Part shown: positions 18,472 through 28,296 of the stretch, piece by piece
How the letters are laid out: each line of letters begins with the position of its first letter
How positions within the stretch are numbered: position 1 is the stretch's first letter
From: Tenuifilaceae bacterium CYCD
GTDB lineage: Bacteria > Bacteroidota > Bacteroidia > Bacteroidales > Tenuifilaceae
Direction of reading: 5' to 3'
Assembly (NCBI GenBank): GCA_036322835.1
Contig: AP027304.1
Span: 1,860,001-1,924,000 of the forward strand
DNA: 64,000 nt
Translations under genes and position numbers: made by a program
Notes under the pieces: generated by a model
What the model was told of the DNA's origin: nothing
The model's database searches: none
What the model saw: the letters and a program-made list of their open reading frames with translations, nothing else

Positions 18472-18478
18472 CATTTAT

Positions 18479-19471
18479 CTATTCTAAGAATTTCTTAAAA
18501 TCAGCATAGTTGAACTCCTTAAGCATTTCAACCATTTTAATATTCTGTGGTGATGAGTCTTCGCTTTTATAGTAGAGTTCTCCATCATCCATTTGTTGAA
18601 TACAATCCGCTTCAACTATAATTAGCTGAATTGCAGTGCTGGGTTTGGTTTTGTCAAAATAGTCCTTGTTCAACTTAACAAAGGCTCTTGCCCCTTCAAG
18701 CCTATAGGGACAGCCACACATTTTGTCGCCCTCATATGCAGGGCTGTTAAGTTCTGCCTCGGTGTAAGTGGACTTTTCTTCGTTAATTTTATCTACAAAA
18801 ATTTTATAGAGTGTTTGGTCCAGTTCCCCTTTTTCGAGTTGCTTTTTGCTTCTTCGCAATAGCGCCTCAATATACTCCATTACAGTAACTGGCAACCACA
18901 ATGGTTTTCCGTTTGAAATTACCGCTATTCCATTGCTGTATAATTTGCATCCATTCTGCTCCCCAATTTCAATAGGCTCGGTATTGATTAACATTCCATC
19001 TTTGTCGAACACATCGCCTATTGTATATCCCATTAGGGCTTTATCGGGTCTATTGAAAAGGAAGTTGAAGTATGCGCCACATTCGGAGCAATTCCAAATT
19101 GCTTTCCCTTGGTAATTTACCCAAGGATAAGTAATCACAGAAAGTTCGTAATGGAGAAATTTACTCCACTTCAGAAACTCGGGCTCAAGTCCTATCGAGC
19201 CGATTAAATGCACCTCAAATCCTGTTGGATTTTTAAGTGAATTGTACGATTGAAGGTGTTGTGAGAAATTTTCCAGTTTCTTTTTAATGGTGACTTCTTC
19301 TTGCGGGGTGACTTTTATGGCATAGTCCAAGAGCAACTTCTCCGAATTGTAACTGTAGGTTGTATGTCCTTCGTGGTCTTTTAAAAATTTTTCTTTCTCT
19401 TGTGAGAATATTTCTATGGGAATTATGCTTATAAGCACAAATATTCCTAGTAGCATTTTTGTTCTATTCAT
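18479..19471 (-). CDS. Secreted protein of unknown function with cysteine motifs
   Basis: 330 residues. Signal peptide (cut near EIFSQE), then a charged, mixed alpha/beta body I do not recognise. Notable are a CxxC pair (CSEC, about residue 146) and CGCPYRLEG (about 252), plus WVNYQGKAIW and PLWLPVTVMEYIEALL. The cysteines could bind metal or form disulfides. It is a single-gene unit converging on the propeller gene and sharing its terminator. Function unknown. Confidence 0.6.
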   Translation of the reverse strand: MNRTKMLLGIFVLISIIPIEIFSQEKEKFLKDHEGHTTYSYNSEKLLLDYAIKVTPQEEVTIKKKLENFSQHLQSYNSLKNPTGFEVHLIGSIGLEPEFLKWSKFLHYELSVITYPWVNYQGKAIWNCSECGAYFNFLFNRPDKALMGYTIGDVFDKDGMLINTEPIEIGEQNGCKLYSNGIAVISNGKPLWLPVTVMEYIEALLRRSKKQLEKGELDQTLYKIFVDKINEEKSTYTEAELNSPAYEGDKMCGCPYRLEGARAFVKLNKDYFDKTKPSTAIQLIIVEADCIQQMDDGELYYKSEDSSPQNIKMVEMLKEFNYADFKKFLE

Positions 19472-19532
19472 ATTCTTCCGAGTTGCATTTACGAAAGTTC
19501 GTGAATAAAATAGTCATTTCAAAATGTGATGT

Positions 19533-19958
19533 TTATGAGATAGCTATGGGGTTTAGCGAAGAACAATTTATACTATTTTGATTATCCTTAATATAATTAA
19601 AGCAAGTTTCAAGGTTGTAGAAGTGCAGAACTTCAACGAAATCATTTTTGCATTGGCATTTTTTTGTGCAGTTGAAACTGTCGATATAGAATACTTTTTT
19701 TATACCGGATCTTTGGAGCGAATCCACCCCAAATTTGTTAAAGAAATCGTAAAGAGTTTCGGGGATCGGGTCTTCGAGATTGTTTTTATCAATTATTACG
19801 TATTTAGGCTTGGTGTATTCTACATATTCCAGAAATTGGGCGAATCCCATTACAAAGAATTCTTCTTTCTTGAATTTCGATTCTGCTAAGTGAAAGATGC
19901 AGATCTCATCCGAAATTTCGGATACAACAATTTGCTTGTAGGGTTTTCGGTTAGTCAT
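19533..19958 (-). CDS. Hypothetical cytoplasmic protein, 141 residues
   Basis: No signal peptide or membrane segment. The first half alternates strands and helices (YKQIVVSEISDEICIFHL, PKYVIIDKNNLEDPI), which recalls an STAS-like fold, though no signature supports that. Two close cysteine pairs lie near the end (CTKKCQCKN). A 103-residue plus-strand frame over the same bases is less protein-like. Codon use is like the neighbours. Function unknown; existence as a gene is moderately sure. Confidence 0.5.
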   Translation of the reverse strand: MTNRKPYKQIVVSEISDEICIFHLAESKFKKEEFFVMGFAQFLEYVEYTKPKYVIIDKNNLEDPIPETLYDFFNKFGVDSLQRSGIKKVFYIDSFNCTKKCQCKNDFVEVLHFYNLETCFNYIKDNQNSINCSSLNPIAIS

Positions 19959-20081
19959 GGGGGTGTAAGGGAGTGTTGTGTTTTTTGGATATAAATATAA
20001 ATATATTTTACCATGTGGTGCTAAAACAAATCAACAAAATTAACCCATTATTGTCCCCTGCAATTTTCTATAGTTGATAGG

Positions 20082-20744
20082 TTACCATTCTATAATATTG
20101 TTCTTAATGGCAAATTTAATCATCTCAACCGTGCTTTTGAAGTTATACTTCTGCATAATGTTGTTCTTGTGGGTTTTTACTGTATGTATGCTTAGGTTCA
20201 GTTTGTCCGATATTTCTGTGTTGGTGAATCCTTCAACGTAAAGTTTTAGTATTTCCTTTTCTCTGCTTGTAAGTTGAACCTTCCCTGATGTTTCGTTGAT
20301 CTTGTTCCCTTTAAGGTTATTCACGAAACTTTTCATCACTATTTTGGAGATTGACGGGCTAAAAAAATCATCACCATTGTGAATTGTGCGAATTGCCTCA
20401 AGCAAAATTTCTGTTGTTGAATCCTGTTTTGGGAGATAGCCTTTTGCTCCAGCCCGAATGGCATTAACAATGTACTCTTCGTTGTTAAACATTGATAGGA
20501 TAAGAACTTTAACCGAAGTGTATTTTGCGGTGATAATCTCCGTTAGTTCAATTCCCGAAATGTTGGGCATTGATAAATCTGCTATAACAACATCGGGCAA
20601 ATTGGTTTCAATAAATGCTAGCGCTTCTTTGGCATTGTCGACAGAGCCTGTTAACAGAATATCCTGTTCATCAGTAAGTATGCTTTTAATCCCATCACGC
20701 ACAATTTGGTGGTCGTCAACAAGTAGTACTTTTATCTTGTCCAT
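20082..20744 (-). CDS. NarL/LuxR-family response regulator
   Basis: 220 residues. Receiver with acidic pair Asp10-Asp11, phospho-acceptor Asp56 (VVIADLSMPN) and Lys106 (YLPKQ). The C-terminal LuxR-type helix-turn-helix (about 155-215) has LTSREKEILKLYVEGFTNTE and HTVKTHKNNI. It is the partner of the kinase whose gene ends 23 bases upstream on the same strand. The target genes are not obvious; the neighbouring ammonium-transporter pair has its own terminator and promoter. Confidence 0.93.
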   Translation of the reverse strand: MDKIKVLLVDDHQIVRDGIKSILTDEQDILLTGSVDNAKEALAFIETNLPDVVIADLSMPNISGIELTEIITAKYTSVKVLILSMFNNEEYIVNAIRAGAKGYLPKQDSTTEILLEAIRTIHNGDDFFSPSISKIVMKSFVNNLKGNKINETSGKVQLTSREKEILKLYVEGFTNTEISDKLNLSIHTVKTHKNNIMQKYNFKSTVEMIKFAIKNNIIEW

Positions 20745-20767
20745 TGGGTCTGCTTTTTATATCAAAT

Positions 20768-22522
20768 CTATTTACTTTTTGGAACTTTTAGTCTAATGGT
20801 TGTTCCGGCATTTGGCTCAGTTTCAATATCAAATGTTCCTCCAATCAATCTTGCGCGTTCCTTCATATTGTAAATCCCATTGCAGGGAGTGCAGAAGTTG
20901 TTCGAATAGGTAAAACCTTTCCCGTTATCCTCTAAAACAAGGATAATGTTGTCCTTGTTTCCCATTAATTGGAGTTGAATTTTGTTTGCACCAGAATGTT
21001 TAATTGCATTGTTAATGGCTTCCTGCGCAATTCTGTATATGTAAAACTTAACCTTTGAATCGGCAGTTAAATAATCGCCATATGCAGAGAATTCTATGTC
21101 GATATCGGTAGTTTTTGCCATCGATGTGCATAAACTTTTCAAGGCAACATCAAGCCCCGACTCGGTTAGAATATTTGGTGCAAGGTTGTTCGATATCTGC
21201 CTAACCTCATCAATTATCCTTAAGAAATTCTCCTTAATTTCCTTAATTCGCTCAGGAACATCATCTTGCTTTAGTTTGCTTATGCTTTCGAGTTGCAGTT
21301 TAATGGCAACCATTTTTTGCCCTAATCCATCGTGCAATTCTCTGGAAATACGTTGACGCTCCATCTCTTGTCCATCGTAAAGTGCCGTCATTCGTTGTAA
21401 ACGTTCATCCTTGAGTTGCTTAACCATGGCATTAAATGCTTCGGTTAGCAGTCCAATTTCATCGTTCGATTTTGGTGTAACGTTCACATCCAAATCGCCA
21501 TCGCCAATTTTTTGTGAGGCTTTTTTGAGTTTGATTATTGGGTTAGTGATGGTTCGGGAAATAAAATGCGATATAGAGAAAAGAAATACGCAAATAATAA
21601 GTGATAGGAATACTATGTCGTTCCTAATAGATATGATTGGAATCATTGCCTCCGCATAATCAATTTCGGCCAGAATAACCCAATTTAGACCAGGTGTTTT
21701 AATTCTGTCAAAGGAGCTTAAGCACGAAATAGTTCTATAATCGTCAATTAGCGATGAACCATACTTGTCCTTAAAGGCGTTTCGCACACTTTGAGTATGA
21801 ACCTGTGTATTGAGAACAGAGTTTGGTATAAACCTAGATTGGCTTCGCATAAGCGAATCGTCGCCCACAAGGTAAACTTCGCCAGATTCTCCCAGCCCAT
21901 TCTCAGGATTAATCTCAAGCATAATATTATTTAGGGCCGAGATAGGTATTTGCAATGCAAGAACTGCTCTGTTATCAGGTATTTCAATGCTTTTGCCAAT
22001 TAGGCAAATAGGAAGTGTGTCGGCAGGGAAACGCTTTGTGAAATCAACAATGCTAGGGTTGTTCGATGTCGAAGATTTTAACCAAATATTCGAAAGTTGT
22101 TTTTTTAAAATTGAGTCTGGTTTTAACTTAACTATAGAATCTGCCTTAAAGCTAAAAAACTCAATGGTGTTATTTTGAGATTGAATTATAAGATAGGCAT
22201 TCTGAAATCCCAGTAGGTTGAAATTTAGATTTTCAGTAATAAGCCAATTATTTGTTGATGATTTCTCCTGAAATATCTTCCTTGTAAGATTCTTGAGATA
22301 GACTTTCTCGGAGAGTAACTTGATATTGTTGAATCGCTCGTTAAAGTAGAATTCAACCTGTCCTTTTTTAATAATACGGATAGAGGTAAGTTGGTCGAGG
22401 GTTCTTTTCAGGATGGCCTCCTTGGCATTGTAGTACGAGTATACTCCAATAACTGCAAGTGACGATACTCCTACTGTAAAGAACAGAATCATCAACTTAC
22501 GGTTTATGGATTTTCTAAACAT
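20768..22522 (-). CDS. Sensor histidine kinase (HisKA_3, NarX-like) with extracytoplasmic sensor
   Basis: 584 residues. Membrane segment at about 10-30, an extracytoplasmic domain of about 250 residues whose order of strands fits a Cache-type sensor, a second membrane segment near 293-313, HAMP (about 315-370), then HisKA_3 with ISRELHDGLGQKM (His397) and an HATPase with NNAIKHSGA and DNGKGF. It probably senses a small extracytoplasmic molecule and phosphorylates the NarL-type regulator encoded next. Confidence 0.9.
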   Translation of the reverse strand: MFRKSINRKLMILFFTVGVSSLAVIGVYSYYNAKEAILKRTLDQLTSIRIIKKGQVEFYFNERFNNIKLLSEKVYLKNLTRKIFQEKSSTNNWLITENLNFNLLGFQNAYLIIQSQNNTIEFFSFKADSIVKLKPDSILKKQLSNIWLKSSTSNNPSIVDFTKRFPADTLPICLIGKSIEIPDNRAVLALQIPISALNNIMLEINPENGLGESGEVYLVGDDSLMRSQSRFIPNSVLNTQVHTQSVRNAFKDKYGSSLIDDYRTISCLSSFDRIKTPGLNWVILAEIDYAEAMIPIISIRNDIVFLSLIICVFLFSISHFISRTITNPIIKLKKASQKIGDGDLDVNVTPKSNDEIGLLTEAFNAMVKQLKDERLQRMTALYDGQEMERQRISRELHDGLGQKMVAIKLQLESISKLKQDDVPERIKEIKENFLRIIDEVRQISNNLAPNILTESGLDVALKSLCTSMAKTTDIDIEFSAYGDYLTADSKVKFYIYRIAQEAINNAIKHSGANKIQLQLMGNKDNIILVLEDNGKGFTYSNNFCTPCNGIYNMKERARLIGGTFDIETEPNAGTTIRLKVPKSK

Positions 22523-22561
22523 TGAATTTGTTTTGATACTACAAAGTAATTAAAATGTAAA

Positions 22562-22590
22562 AATAAAAGGCTCAAACTGAGCCTTTTATT
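22562..22590 (-). terminator. Terminator after amt
   Basis: A 13-bp stem (22562-22574 with 22578-22590, loop AAC) followed on the minus strand by TTTTTACATTTT-like sequence. It ends the amt transcript and separates it from the kinase gene. Confidence 0.88.
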
Positions 22591-22604
22591 TTGTGTTTCA
22601 ATTG

Positions 22605-23858
22605 TTATAAAGCCCCTTCATCATATGCTCTTTCTCCATGCAGAGAGTTATCTAATCCTTGTAATTCTTCACTTTCAGAAACTCTAACTGGAGTAATTAA
22701 ATTTATTATGATTAGCATTAGGTAAGTGAATCCAAAAGCGTATGCCGATGCACCAACTACTGCAACTATTTGCTTCAAAAGAAATGAACTAGAGCCAAAT
22801 AATAAGCCATCGGCACCGGCTGCATTTACTGATTTTGATGCAAATACCCCAAGAAGAATTGTTCCGAGAACTCCACCCATTCCGTGAACACCCCAAACAT
22901 CGAGTGCATCATCCCATTTCATCTTATTTTTAAACTGAACCGCTAAGTAGCAAACCAAACCAGCAGCAATACCAATCAATGGCGATGCCCAAAGCGGAAC
23001 AAAACCTGCACAGGGTGTAATGGTTGCTAAACCTGCAATTGAACCGGTTAAAAGCCCTACAAATTTAGGTTTACGTTCTCTAATCCATTCTATTGCCAGC
23101 CATGCAATTGTTGCAAACGATGCTGCAATATCAGTATTTAGGAATGCTAATGAGGTAATATTATCAACTTGAACTTCGCTGCCTGCATTAAAACCATACC
23201 AGCCAAACCAAAGCAAACCGCTACCAATGGCAACAAGAGGGATACTGTTAGGCGTTGAATTTTTATCAACGCGTGCCCCAACATAGAAAACGGCAGCTAA
23301 AGCAGCAAACCCGGCAGTAGCATGAACAACAATACCTCCGGCAAAGTCAATGACGCCCCAGTGTGCCAATAATCCACCACCCCAAATCATATGAACGAAT
23401 GGATAGTAAACAAAAATTTGCCATACAGTAAGGAATATCATATAAGCCTTAAAGGATACCCTGTTTACAAAAGCACCAGTTATCAGAGCTGGTGTAATAA
23501 TGGCAAACATCATTTGGTAAGCAATAAATACAAACTCTGGAATTTTACCATTGCCAGCCCAAAGTGTATCCATGCTTATACCTGAAAGAAAAGCCTTATC
23601 GAGGTTTCCGATAATGCCACCATCGCCACCGCTGAAACATAGCGAGTAGCCAAAAATAACCCAAAGAACGGTGGTCCAACCTAAGGAAACAAAACTTTGA
23701 ATCATAATAGCAAGAATGTTTCGCTTGGTTGCCAAACCACCATAGAACATTGCAAGTGCCGGGGTCATAAGCATAACAAGGCTTGTGGCAAGTAGCATAA
23801 ACCCAGTTGAACCTGTATCCAATACTGCTGTTGCTTGAAGTAAAATTGAACTTAACAT
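22605..23858 (-). CDS. amt: Ammonium transporter (Amt/MEP/Rh family)
   Basis: 417 residues with about eleven membrane segments and the family landmarks FYGGLATKRN, the pore-lining FVHMIWGGGLLAHWGVIDFAGG with its conserved histidine, and HGMGGVLGTILLG with the second pore histidine. It moves ammonium into the cell. No GlnK gene is next to it. The upstream gene, 20 bases away on the same strand, encodes an outer-membrane barrel, so the two form a short operon that supplies nitrogen. Confidence 0.95.
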   Translation of the reverse strand: MLSSILLQATAVLDTGSTGFMLLATSLVMLMTPALAMFYGGLATKRNILAIMIQSFVSLGWTTVLWVIFGYSLCFSGGDGGIIGNLDKAFLSGISMDTLWAGNGKIPEFVFIAYQMMFAIITPALITGAFVNRVSFKAYMIFLTVWQIFVYYPFVHMIWGGGLLAHWGVIDFAGGIVVHATAGFAALAAVFYVGARVDKNSTPNSIPLVAIGSGLLWFGWYGFNAGSEVQVDNITSLAFLNTDIAASFATIAWLAIEWIRERKPKFVGLLTGSIAGLATITPCAGFVPLWASPLIGIAAGLVCYLAVQFKNKMKWDDALDVWGVHGMGGVLGTILLGVFASKSVNAAGADGLLFGSSSFLLKQIVAVVGASAYAFGFTYLMLIIINLITPVRVSESEELQGLDNSLHGERAYDEGAL

Positions 23859-23878
23859 AGTTTGATTTTTTTAAGTGA

Positions 23879-24658
23879 TTAAAATGACATTCCAAAAACT
23901 AAATAAATTGCTTCTCGTTCAGGGTTAGTGATTAGAGATGCTTGTACTGGTATTTCGAAAGTTTCTGATATTTTCAGAGTTTTAGCGGCCTTTACACTAA
24001 GGTTGATAATTCCTGAAGTTTCGTTTCCGTAGAATCCAACCTCGCCTCTATCTTTATTAGGTTTATCAATAGTTGCTCCAACAAAGGCGTTAAAATCAAC
24101 TCCTTTAATATTCTTTTTGTAGCCCAACTCAATGTACTTCGACATAAAAATATCGCCAGAAGTACCGTCGGAATTAATCTTGCGGGCATCGTTACCGTAA
24201 ATATTCATGGCAAATAGCAGGGTGAATGGAATATTTTCCGTGCCGTTAAAACTGAAGGTGCTCTCAAATACGTGGGTTGTGCTGTCCTTCTCGTAGTTAA
24301 AGTACCTGTTTCTGCTCTCTGAGCTATATAATCCGGGGAAAAAATAATCAGTAATGGTTACACTGAAAACTTTATTGAAAGTGTATGTCAAATAAAGGTC
24401 AACTTCTTGGTTTGATGTTTCCGAAAAAGTGTAAGCAGCCCAAGTTCCTATGGCAAGTTCATGTTTCGATTCGCCACTAATCATATTGTACTTAATCCAA
24501 GGCTGAATGCTGGGGCTGTTTCCACCTAAGCTAACGCCACGCCAAACATAACGGCTCATTAGGTCGGCTCCAATTTGCACAGGCGATTCTTCTTGAGCAA
24601 ACAGTTGGAAGTTAACAGTTAGTAATGCTAATAGCGAGAAGGCTTTTAGTTTGTTCAT
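23879..24658 (-). CDS. TorF/Gcw_chp-like outer-membrane barrel upstream of amt
   Basis: 259 residues. Signal peptide (cut near LFAQE), then ADLMSRYVWRGVSLGGNSPSIQP, which resembles the start of the Gcw_chp/TorF putative porin family (usual form SDYRFRGISQS). The rest alternates barrel strands and ends with a terminal Phe (VFGMSF). It may let ammonium or another nitrogen source cross the outer membrane; that is inferred only from its operon with amt. A promoter-like pair lies 30 bases upstream. Confidence 0.68.
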   Translation of the reverse strand: MNKLKAFSLLALLTVNFQLFAQEESPVQIGADLMSRYVWRGVSLGGNSPSIQPWIKYNMISGESKHELAIGTWAAYTFSETSNQEVDLYLTYTFNKVFSVTITDYFFPGLYSSESRNRYFNYEKDSTTHVFESTFSFNGTENIPFTLLFAMNIYGNDARKINSDGTSGDIFMSKYIELGYKKNIKGVDFNAFVGATIDKPNKDRGEVGFYGNETSGIINLSVKAAKTLKISETFEIPVQASLITNPEREAIYLVFGMSF

Positions 24659-24689
24659 AATATAATGCTGGTTTAATGGTTAGTGCCAG

Positions 24690-24721
24690 CAAATGTATTG
24701 GCTGCTCCATGCTCAAACAAT
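24690..24721 (-). promoter_or_regulatory. Candidate promoter of the barrel-amt operon
   Basis: On the minus strand: ATTG (24721-24718), 20-base spacer, TACATTTG (24697-24690). The second element is an exact TAnnTTTG match, about 32 bases before the ATG. A 6-bp inverted repeat (TGCTGG, 24666-24671 with 24686-24691) overlaps the expected start of transcription and could be an operator, but it is short. Confidence 0.5.
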
Positions 24722-24823
24722 AGGACTTTGGCTGATTTTATCTAATACTAAGTACCAGTTTTGGAGTTTTTAAATTCTTATAATTTATTGTTCATCATCG
24801 ATATGCGAATTACCAATGATGAT

Positions 24824-24831
24824 TATCTTTG
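24824..24831 (+). promoter_or_regulatory. Candidate -7 element for leuS
   Basis: TATCTTTG is an exact TAnnTTTG match 55 bases before the leuS ATG. The upstream TTTG element is not recognisable, so the promoter is only partly supported. Confidence 0.45.
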
Positions 24832-24886
24832 CAACTTATTTTGGTTTGATTTTTTAGTCTGATAACTAGCATTTAATATAAATACT

Positions 24887-27670
24887 ATGGATTACAATTT
24901 TAAAGAGATTGAGAGTAAGTGGCAGGAATACTGGAAGAATAACAAAACTTACAAAGTAGATATAGACCCTTCGCGCCCAAAATTCTATGTGCTCGATATG
25001 TTCCCTTATCCTTCAGGGGCAGGGTTGCACGTTGGTCATCCACTTGGTTATATTGCATCCGATATATATTCACGCTTTAAACGTTTACAAGGCTTTAACG
25101 TTTTACACCCAATGGGTTACGATGCGTTTGGTTTACCTGCCGAACAGTATGCAATTCAAACTGGCCAGCATCCAGCCATTACAACCGATATCAACATTAA
25201 ACGTTACCGCGAGCAACTCGATAAAATTGGATTCAGCTACGATTGGGATCGTGAGTTCCGCACCTGCGACCCATCGTACTACAAGTGGACACAGTGGGCA
25301 TTTATCCAAATGTTCAAGCATTGGTACTGTAATCAAAACCAGAAGGTTGAGCCTATTGAGAAGTTGATTGCCGAGTTTGCAAAAAACGGAAACTCAAAGA
25401 TTGATGCAGTTCGTAGTGATGTAAAAACATTCTCTGCCGATGAGTGGAAATCGATGACTGAGGTTGAACAGCAGGAAATTCTTCTTGCTTATCGCTTGGC
25501 TTACCTTGCCGATGTAATGGTAAACTGGTGTCCTGCATTAGGAACGGTGCTTGCTAACGATGAGGTTAAGGAAGGTTTTTCAGTTCGTGGTGGCCATCCT
25601 GTGGAGCAACGCAAGATGCGTCAGTGGTGCTTGCGCATTTCTGCTTACGCAGAGCGTTTACTGAACGATATGGAAACCTTAGAGTGGACCGAATCACTAA
25701 AAGAGATACAGCGCAACTGGATTGGTCGTTCCGAGGGTGCCGAGGTATACTTCAAGGTTGACGGCTCCGACATGAAAATTCTGATTTTCACAACCAGACC
25801 CGATACTATTTACGGAGCAACCTTTATGGTTCTCGCTCCAGAAAGTGAGTTGGTTGATGAATTGACCACTCCTGAGTATGCCGAGAAGGTAAGTGCTTAT
25901 CGCGATGAGGTTAAACGTAAAACCGAGCGTGAACGTATGGCCGAGGCCAAAAAGGTTACAGGACAATTTACTGGTAGTTACGCCATAAATCCTTTCACCA
26001 ACGAGCATATTCCTATTTGGATTAGTGAGTATGTATTGGCGGGTTACGGTACAGGCGCTATTATGGCTGTTCCTGCGCACGATAGTCGCGACTTTGTTTT
26101 TGCACGCACATTCAACTTGCCAATTATTCAAACCGTAATTCGTCCTGGCGAGCAGGCTACCGACCCAAATAGTTGGAACGAATCGTACGATTCCAAGGAA
26201 GGTGTTGTAATCAACAGCACGTTGATTAATGGTTTGGATGTAAAACAGGCCATCAGCAAAATAAACGAGGTGATTGAATCGCGTGGATTGGGTAAACGTA
26301 AAATAAACTATCGTTTACGTGATGCTATTTTCAGCCGTCAGCGTTACTGGGGCGAGCCTTTCCCTGTTTACTATAAGGATGGAATGCCATACGCTATTGA
26401 TGAGAGCAAACTTCCGTTGGAGTTACCAGAGGTTGATGCCTTTTTGCCCACCGAGAAAGGCGAGCCACCACTTGGTCGTGCTAAAAACTGGAAAAATGCC
26501 GATGGCTATGGCTATGAGTTAAGTACGATGCCAGGCTTTGCAGGATCATCTGCTTACTATCTACGATATATGGATCCTCGCAATAACAATGGCTTGGTAT
26601 CTAAGGAGGCAAACAACTATTGGGAGAATGTGGATTTATACATTGGTGGAACCGAGCACGCAGTGGGACACCTTATATATTCACGCTTCTGGAATAAATT
26701 CCTTTTCGACCTTGGCTATGTTTGTAAGAATGAGCCATTCAAAAAGTTGATTAACCAAGGAATGATTCAGGGCCGTTCGAATTTTGTGTATCGAATCAAG
26801 AATACCAATACTTACGTTTCACTCAACCTAAAGGATAAGCACGATGTAACTCCAATTCACGTTGATGTTAACATTGTAAGCAACGATATTTTGGATATAG
26901 AGGCATTCCGCAAGTGGCGTCCAGAGTTCAGCGATGCTGAATTTATACTTGAGGATGGTAGGTACATCTGCGGTTGGGCAGTGGAGAAGATGAGTAAGAG
27001 TATGTGGAATGTTGTTAATCCCGATGTTATTGTTGAGAAGTACGGTGCCGATACGCTTCGTATGTACGAGATGTTCCTAGGACCTCTTGAGCAAAGTAAA
27101 CCTTGGGATACAAACGGGATTGATGGTGTACACAAATTCTTCCGTCGATTCTGGCGGTTATACCACAATACTAACAACCAGTTTGAGGTTTCCGATGCTG
27201 AACCAACAGCGCAGGAGCTAAAAGTGCTTCATAAAACCATCAAGAAAATTACCGAGGATATCGAGAAATTCAGCTTCAACACAGGTGTTTCGGCATTTAT
27301 GATTTGTGTGAATGAGTTGACCGATCTGAAGTGCAACAAGCGAGCAATCCTTGAGCCTCTTTGTGCTCTTATAGCATCGTATGCTCCGCATATTGCTGAA
27401 GAGTTATGGCATTTATTAGGTCACAGCACATCGGTTTGCGATGCAAAATGGCCTAAGTATGATGAGAAATACTTGCAAGAGAGCACCTACACTTGTCCAG
27501 TATCATTCAACGGAAAAACTCGTTTCACATTAGAAATTCCTTTGAACATCCAACAGACAGAGGTTGAGAAAATAGTACTTGCCGATGCTAATACTCAGAA
27601 ATTCCTTGAGGGTAAGCAACCCAAGAAAATTATTATTGTTCCAAACAAAATTGTCAATATAGTAATGTAG
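24887..27670 (+). CDS. leuS: Leucyl-tRNA synthetase
   Basis: 927 residues, normal length for the bacterial enzyme. Class I signature HVGH at residues 48-51 (inside [15 protein letters not shown]), the CP1 editing domain (about 240-430, with [19 protein letters not shown]), and the KMSKS loop at 701-705. It charges tRNA-Leu with leucine and hydrolyses mischarged products. Compared with E. coli LeuS it carries an insertion around residues 140-165 and another near 605-690 that includes strand-rich sequence ([11 protein letters not shown]), both often seen in this phylum. It is transcribed alone. Confidence 0.97.
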   Translation: MDYNFKEIESKWQEYWKNNKTYKVDIDPSRPKFYVLDMFPYPSGAGLHVGHPLGYIASDIYSRFKRLQGFNVLHPMGYDAFGLPAEQYAIQTGQHPAITTDINIKRYREQLDKIGFSYDWDREFRTCDPSYYKWTQWAFIQMFKHWYCNQNQKVEPIEKLIAEFAKNGNSKIDAVRSDVKTFSADEWKSMTEVEQQEILLAYRLAYLADVMVNWCPALGTVLANDEVKEGFSVRGGHPVEQRKMRQWCLRISAYAERLLNDMETLEWTESLKEIQRNWIGRSEGAEVYFKVDGSDMKILIFTTRPDTIYGATFMVLAPESELVDELTTPEYAEKVSAYRDEVKRKTERERMAEAKKVTGQFTGSYAINPFTNEHIPIWISEYVLAGYGTGAIMAVPAHDSRDFVFARTFNLPIIQTVIRPGEQATDPNSWNESYDSKEGVVINSTLINGLDVKQAISKINEVIESRGLGKRKINYRLRDAIFSRQRYWGEPFPVYYKDGMPYAIDESKLPLELPEVDAFLPTEKGEPPLGRAKNWKNADGYGYELSTMPGFAGSSAYYLRYMDPRNNNGLVSKEANNYWENVDLYIGGTEHAVGHLIYSRFWNKFLFDLGYVCKNEPFKKLINQGMIQGRSNFVYRIKNTNTYVSLNLKDKHDVTPIHVDVNIVSNDILDIEAFRKWRPEFSDAEFILEDGRYICGWAVEKMSKSMWNVVNPDVIVEKYGADTLRMYEMFLGPLEQSKPWDTNGIDGVHKFFRRFWRLYHNTNNQFEVSDAEPTAQELKVLHKTIKKITEDIEKFSFNTGVSAFMICVNELTDLKCNKRAILEPLCALIASYAPHIAEELWHLLGHSTSVCDAKWPKYDEKYLQESTYTCPVSFNGKTRFTLEIPLNIQQTEVEKIVLADANTQKFLEGKQPKKIIIVPNKIVNIVM

Positions 27671-27693
27671 TTTTAAATTGAACTTCAAGGTTG

Positions 27694-27722
27694 ATGGTTA
27701 AAGGATTTATTCTTTTAACCAT
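27694..27722 (+). terminator. Probable terminator after leuS
   Basis: The 12-bp stem 27694-27705 / 27711-27722 (ATGGTTAAAGGA with TCTTTTAACCAT, one G-T pair, loop TTTAT). The T tail is weak, so termination may be partial. Confidence 0.55.
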
Positions 27723-27790
27723 TAACTTTTAATTGTTTATGCAAAAAAAACACCCAAAAACATCGTAATTCAATCACTTTGTCAATTTTA

Positions 27791-27822
27791 TTTGGCGTAA
27801 GTTGAAAAAAGATTTAACTTTA
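27791..27822 (+). promoter_or_regulatory. Candidate promoter of the S23-type gene
   Basis: TTTG (27791-27794), 20-base spacer, TAACTTTA (27815-27822): one mismatch from the Bacteroidota consensus TTTG/TAnnTTTG, 50 bases before the ATG. Confidence 0.5.
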
Positions 27823-27872
27823 TTTATCCCGTTTAATCATTAAACACTTCAAATAACATAAAACATTCTATT

Positions 27873-28283
27873 ATGGAGAGAACTGAGAGCAAAACCAAAT
27901 CATTTAAGGATTTAGTGGTTTGGCAAAAAGCCCATGCATTCGTACTAAACGTTTACCAGCAAGTCAAGCACTTCCCTGACGATAGTCAGTCTTTTGTGGG
28001 TGATATGCTTTGTGAGAGTGTAACTGCCATAGCAACAAATATTGTTGGAGGATATAGAAAAAAAGATCGTGATGAGAAGTTGATGTTTCTTGCTACGGCT
28101 CAGGATGCGTTGGAGGAATGCCGCTATTACATTATTCTTGCCAACGACTTAGGTTTATTTGATCAGTACCAGACCGATGATCTAGAAAATGCAATCGGAG
28201 AGGTAAGTTATTTGCTGAACTCCTATGCAAAATCAATTCAAAAAAGGAAGGAAGAGGAAGCCAAATCCGAAAATCAATATTAG
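27873..28283 (+). CDS. Four-helix-bundle protein (23S rRNA intervening-sequence/S23 family)
   Basis: 136 residues with the family pattern: FKDLVVWQKAHAF at the start, then a helix with CESVTAIATNIVGGYRKKDRDEKLMFLATAQDALEE-type sequence (residues 50-88), and LENAIGEVSYLLNSYAKSI at the end. First found inside intervening sequences of 23S rRNA genes, it is now widespread as a stand-alone protein that forms pentamers; its function is unresolved. Here it lies between leuS and a membrane-protein gene (13 bases downstream). No rRNA is nearby. Confidence 0.85.
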   Translation: MERTESKTKSFKDLVVWQKAHAFVLNVYQQVKHFPDDSQSFVGDMLCESVTAIATNIVGGYRKKDRDEKLMFLATAQDALEECRYYIILANDLGLFDQYQTDDLENAIGEVSYLLNSYAKSIQKRKEEEAKSENQY

Positions 28284-28296
28284 AATTTAAAACCAA

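Noticed and set aside
19578-19889. 103-residue plus-strand frame opposite the orphan gene at 19533-19958.
   Set aside because: The minus-strand frame is longer, starts with ATG and looks more protein-like; the plus frame is very Phe/Ile rich.
24661-24720. Possible sigma-54 promoter before the amt operon (TGGCAC on the minus strand).
   Set aside because: The -24-like TGGCAC is present but the -12 GC element is missing at the required spacing.
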